Origin: Maridesulfovibrio ferrireducens | GTDB taxonomy: Bacteria; Desulfobacterota; Desulfovibrionia; Desulfovibrionales; Desulfovibrionaceae | DNA length: 64,000 bases | Reading direction: 5' to 3' | Assembly: GCF_900101105.1 (NCBI RefSeq) | Contig: NZ_FNGA01000003.1 | Coordinates: forward strand, 124,001 to 188,000 | Part shown: one piece after another, positions 58,460 through 64,000 of the stretch | Position numbering within the stretch: position 1 is the first letter of the stretch | Layout of the letters: each line of letters opens with the position of its first letter | Translations under genes and position numbers: made by a program | Notes under the pieces: model-generated | Database searches by the model: none | Told to the model about the DNA's origin: nothing | What the model saw: the letters and a program-made list of their open reading frames with translations, nothing else

Positions 58460-58552
58460 GTGTCTTTATAGGTGTTTATAGAATTTTTAGGTAAATAAAT
58501 GTGATTATATGGCAGTTTGTGAATGTTTTTTTTCGTTATTAATTGTTTTCTT

Positions 58553-58568
58553 GTCCTGTTTTTAGGAC
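58553..58568 (+). promoter_or_regulatory. Candidate activator site 2 (GTCC-N8-GGAC)
   Basis: GTCCTGTTTTTAGGAC, closely matching site 1 in arms, spacer length and T-run. It lies about 90 nt upstream of the putative -24/-12 promoter, an ideal enhancer distance. Confidence 0.7.
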
Positions 58569-58651
58569 TGGTGTTGAGTGGTTATTCCAATTCTAAGTCT
58601 GTTTGATTGCTAAGTGTTTGTTTATATTAGATTTTTATAAATATTCTATGT

Positions 58652-58668
58652 TTGGCATAAAATTTGAG
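58652..58668 (+). promoter_or_regulatory. Candidate sigma-54 promoter of pyruvate oxidoreductase
   Basis: TTGGCATAAAATTTGAG: GG and the TG before the -12 position have the correct spacing; the only clear deviation is GA instead of GC at -12. It lies about 100 nt before the start codon, and downstream of two activator-type palindromes. Confidence 0.62.
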
Positions 58669-58757
58669 TAGTGGTTAGTTGAGTATTCAATCTTATGCCT
58701 GCATTCAGGCTCAAAACAAAGTCTTAACTCGATGAGGTTGTTTCATCAAATCTCTAA

Positions 58758-62294
<3,537 letters not shown>

Positions 62295-62304
62295 AAACCC
62301 CACC

Positions 62305-62345
62305 GTTTGCGGGTGGACAGCTCTTAGTCCACCCGCAAACATCCC
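62305..62345 (+). promoter_or_regulatory. Strong intergenic hairpin between pyruvate oxidoreductase and lactate permease
   Basis: Perfect 14-bp stem GTTTGCGGGTGGAC / GTCCACCCGCAAAC with an 8-nt loop, followed by ATCCCTTTTTC. It may be a partial terminator/attenuator or a processing and stability hairpin setting the ratio of the two genes. Confidence 0.75.
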
Positions 62346-62502
62346 TTTTTCTGCGAGGTTGAAGGTGTTTCGTAGAAGGTTGGGAGGGAGTCATTCAAAA
62401 GACTTTAAAAGAATGAGATTTTATTATGCATATGTGGTACGATGAAGCTGTTTCATCAAAGCATAATAACAAACTTCGATTTTTTCTGCTTAAGGAGGAA
62501 AC

Positions 62503-64000
62503 ATGACTGTAGGAATTCTAGCTCTTGTAGCACTCGTTCCGATTGCTCTTGCCCTGATTTTAATGGTTGGTATGCGTTGGCCTGCAACTAAAGCAATGCC
62601 GGTTGCATGGTTATCCTGTGCTATCGGCGCAATCGCTGTCTGGAATCTTCCAGCTGCTTATGTTGCTGCGCTTACTTTGCAAGGTTTTGTAACTGCAACT
62701 GGTATTTTAATCATTGTTTTCGGTGCTATTATTATTCTTTATACGCTGAAATACAGTGGTGGTATGGAAACCATTCAGTATGGTTTTCAGGGAATCACTC
62801 GTGACCCGCGTATTCAGGTTCTGATTATCGGGTACATGTTTGCCGCATTTATTGAAGGCGCAGCAGGGTTCGGTACTCCGGCAGCTCTCGCCGCACCGCT
62901 CCTCTTAAGTCTCGGTTTCCCGCCACTCGCAGCCGTTGTTATGTGTCTGGTTTTCAACTCCTTCCCGGTAACGTTCGGAGCTGTTGGAACACCTGTCATC
63001 ATCGGTTTCAAGTACCTCACCGGACTTGTTGAAACAGCAGTAGCTACCGGCGCTCCCGGTGTTAATTTCAGCTCAATGGAAATGTTTGATAAGTTGGTCA
63101 GTCAGTGGGCAACTTTGATGCATCTTCCTATGATCTATATCCTGCCTATCTTTATGCTCGGTTTCATGACCAGATACTTCGGTAAGAACCGTTGCTGGAG
63201 TGAAGGTTTCGGAGCATGGAAATTCTGTTTGTTCTCTTCAACTGCATTCTCAGTTCCCTACCTTTTGACTGCATGGCTTGTAGGACCAGAATTCCCATCT
63301 CTCATCGGTGGTCTTGTCGGTCTTGGTATTATCATTGTTGGAGCTAAAAATGGTTTCTGTATGCCTTCCACTTCATGGTCTTTCGGACCTATGTCTGAGT
63401 GGGATGCTGAATGGACCGGTTCTGTTTCTGCTGAAAACGGCGGAGAATTCAAAGCTCACATGAGCCAGTTCCGTGCATGGACTCCTTATGTTCTTATCGG
63501 TTTGATCCTTGTTGTTACCCGTATTCCTGAACTCGGTCTCAAGGGCATGCTTGCCGGTGTATCTATTCCTTTCACAAACATCCTTGGTTTTGAAAGTGTA
63601 AATGCTTCTATTAAATATCTATATCTCCCAGGTACTATTCCTTTTGCTCTTGTAGCTATCCTTACGATCTTCATTCACAGAATTCCCGGCGATAAAGCTG
63701 CTCTTGCTTGGAAAGAAGCTATCGCTAAGATGAAGAGCCCTACAATCGCATTGTTCTTTGCTGTTTCAATCGTTTCTATCTTTAAGGGTTCCGGTATTGT
63801 TGATGCGGCTCTTAACCCTAACAATTATTTGTCCATGCCTCTTGCATTGGCAGAAACTGTTTCCGGTCTTGCCGGTCAGACATGGCCTATGTTTGCATCC
63901 TTTGTTGGTGGACTCGGTTCTTTCATCACAGGTTCAAACACTGTTTCCGATCTTCTTTTTGCAGAATTCCAGTGGGGCGTAGCTTCAACTCTGAATCTGC
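62503..64000 (+). CDS. lctP: LctP-family lactate permease (partial)
   Basis: 499 complete codons to the window end. It is a polytopic inner-membrane protein importing lactate with protons. The family signatures [19 protein letters not shown] (near 113-131) and [12 protein letters not shown] (near 153-164) are present, and [18 protein letters not shown] near the visible end is the second conserved loop. Typical members have about 530-570 residues, so only a short C-terminus is missing. AAGGAGG lies 6 nt ahead of the ATG. It sits behind pyruvate oxidoreductase, fitting the lactate-to-acetyl-CoA route. Confidence 0.94.
   Translation, partial: MTVGILALVALVPIALALILMVGMRWPATKAMPVAWLSCAIGAIAVWNLPAAYVAALTLQGFVTATGILIIVFGAIIILYTLKYSGGMETIQYGFQGITRDPRIQVLIIGYMFAAFIEGAAGFGTPAALAAPLLLSLGFPPLAAVVMCLVFNSFPVTFGAVGTPVIIGFKYLTGLVETAVATGAPGVNFSSMEMFDKLVSQWATLMHLPMIYILPIFMLGFMTRYFGKNRCWSEGFGAWKFCLFSSTAFSVPYLLTAWLVGPEFPSLIGGLVGLGIIIVGAKNGFCMPSTSWSFGPMSEWDAEWTGSVSAENGGEFKAHMSQFRAWTPYVLIGLILVVTRIPELGLKGMLAGVSIPFTNILGFESVNASIKYLYLPGTIPFALVAILTIFIHRIPGDKAALAWKEAIAKMKSPTIALFFAVSIVSIFKGSGIVDAALNPNNYLSMPLALAETVSGLAGQTWPMFASFVGGLGSFITGSNTVSDLLFAEFQWGVASTLNL

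Overview
The window looks like chromosome of a marine sulfate reducer of the Desulfovibrionaceae (Maridesulfovibrio-like). The basis is gene content: a homodimeric pyruvate:ferredoxin oxidoreductase followed by an LctP lactate permease, a diheme-type frdCAB fumarate reductase/succinate dehydrogenase, stand-alone AICAR transformylase, many response regulators, and several Desulfovibrio-type conserved hypotheticals. Moderate GC and short terminator-bounded operons fit. No rRNA, tRNA, CRISPR array, integrase or transposase was seen.

Layout. 1-2.3 kb: a partial NhaC-type antiporter (minus strand) and a hemolysin III/TrhA membrane protein. 2.4-16.2 kb: a block of podovirus-like (Bbp/T7-like) particle genes. 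A head module (Bbp19-like protein, scaffold-like protein, major capsid, Bbp16-like cement, small head protein) and a tail module (tubular proteins A and B, Gp13-like and internal-virion-like proteins, a long fibre with two discoidin-like domains) are separated by an array of truncated Rhs tips with two toxin/immunity-like cassettes. Terminase, portal, lysis, replication and integration genes are absent. A 32-nt palindromic element stands 67-72 nt ahead of the first gene of three modules; a fourth, inverted copy sits where the Rhs fragment begins.

16.3-35.2 kb: biotin genes (bioF, an alpha/beta hydrolase, bioC), a CBS-domain protein, two paralogous response-regulator fusions (one to a kinase domain, one to HD-GYP), plsY, an RNase II-type RNB protein, the AICAR transformylase, an MltF-like transglycosylase, purA, holB and mgtA. 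35.2-36.15 kb has no protein gene. It holds two tandem, related, strongly structured RNA units on the minus strand. Each has its own sigma-70-like promoter (TTGACG, 17 nt, TATWTT) and intrinsic terminator. I do not recognise the family, and it is the most novel object in the window.

36.2-53.9 kb: an alpha-hydroxy-acid dehydrogenase, a TauE-type transporter and an FCD/GntR regulator with a clear operator; a VOC protein; an M16 lipoprotein protease; frdCAB; several small or hypothetical proteins (including a 56-residue gene); an aminotransferase; and a CoA-disulfide-reductase-like flavoprotein with a rhodanese domain. 53.9-64 kb: a hybrid sensor kinase and a sigma-54 activator, then a 386-nt control region with two GTCC-N8-GGAC palindromes and a -24/-12-like promoter, then pyruvate:ferredoxin oxidoreductase and lactate permease (cut by the window end). 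This matches the arrangement of the organic-acid oxidation region of Desulfovibrio and suggests that the two-component pair drives lactate/pyruvate catabolism.
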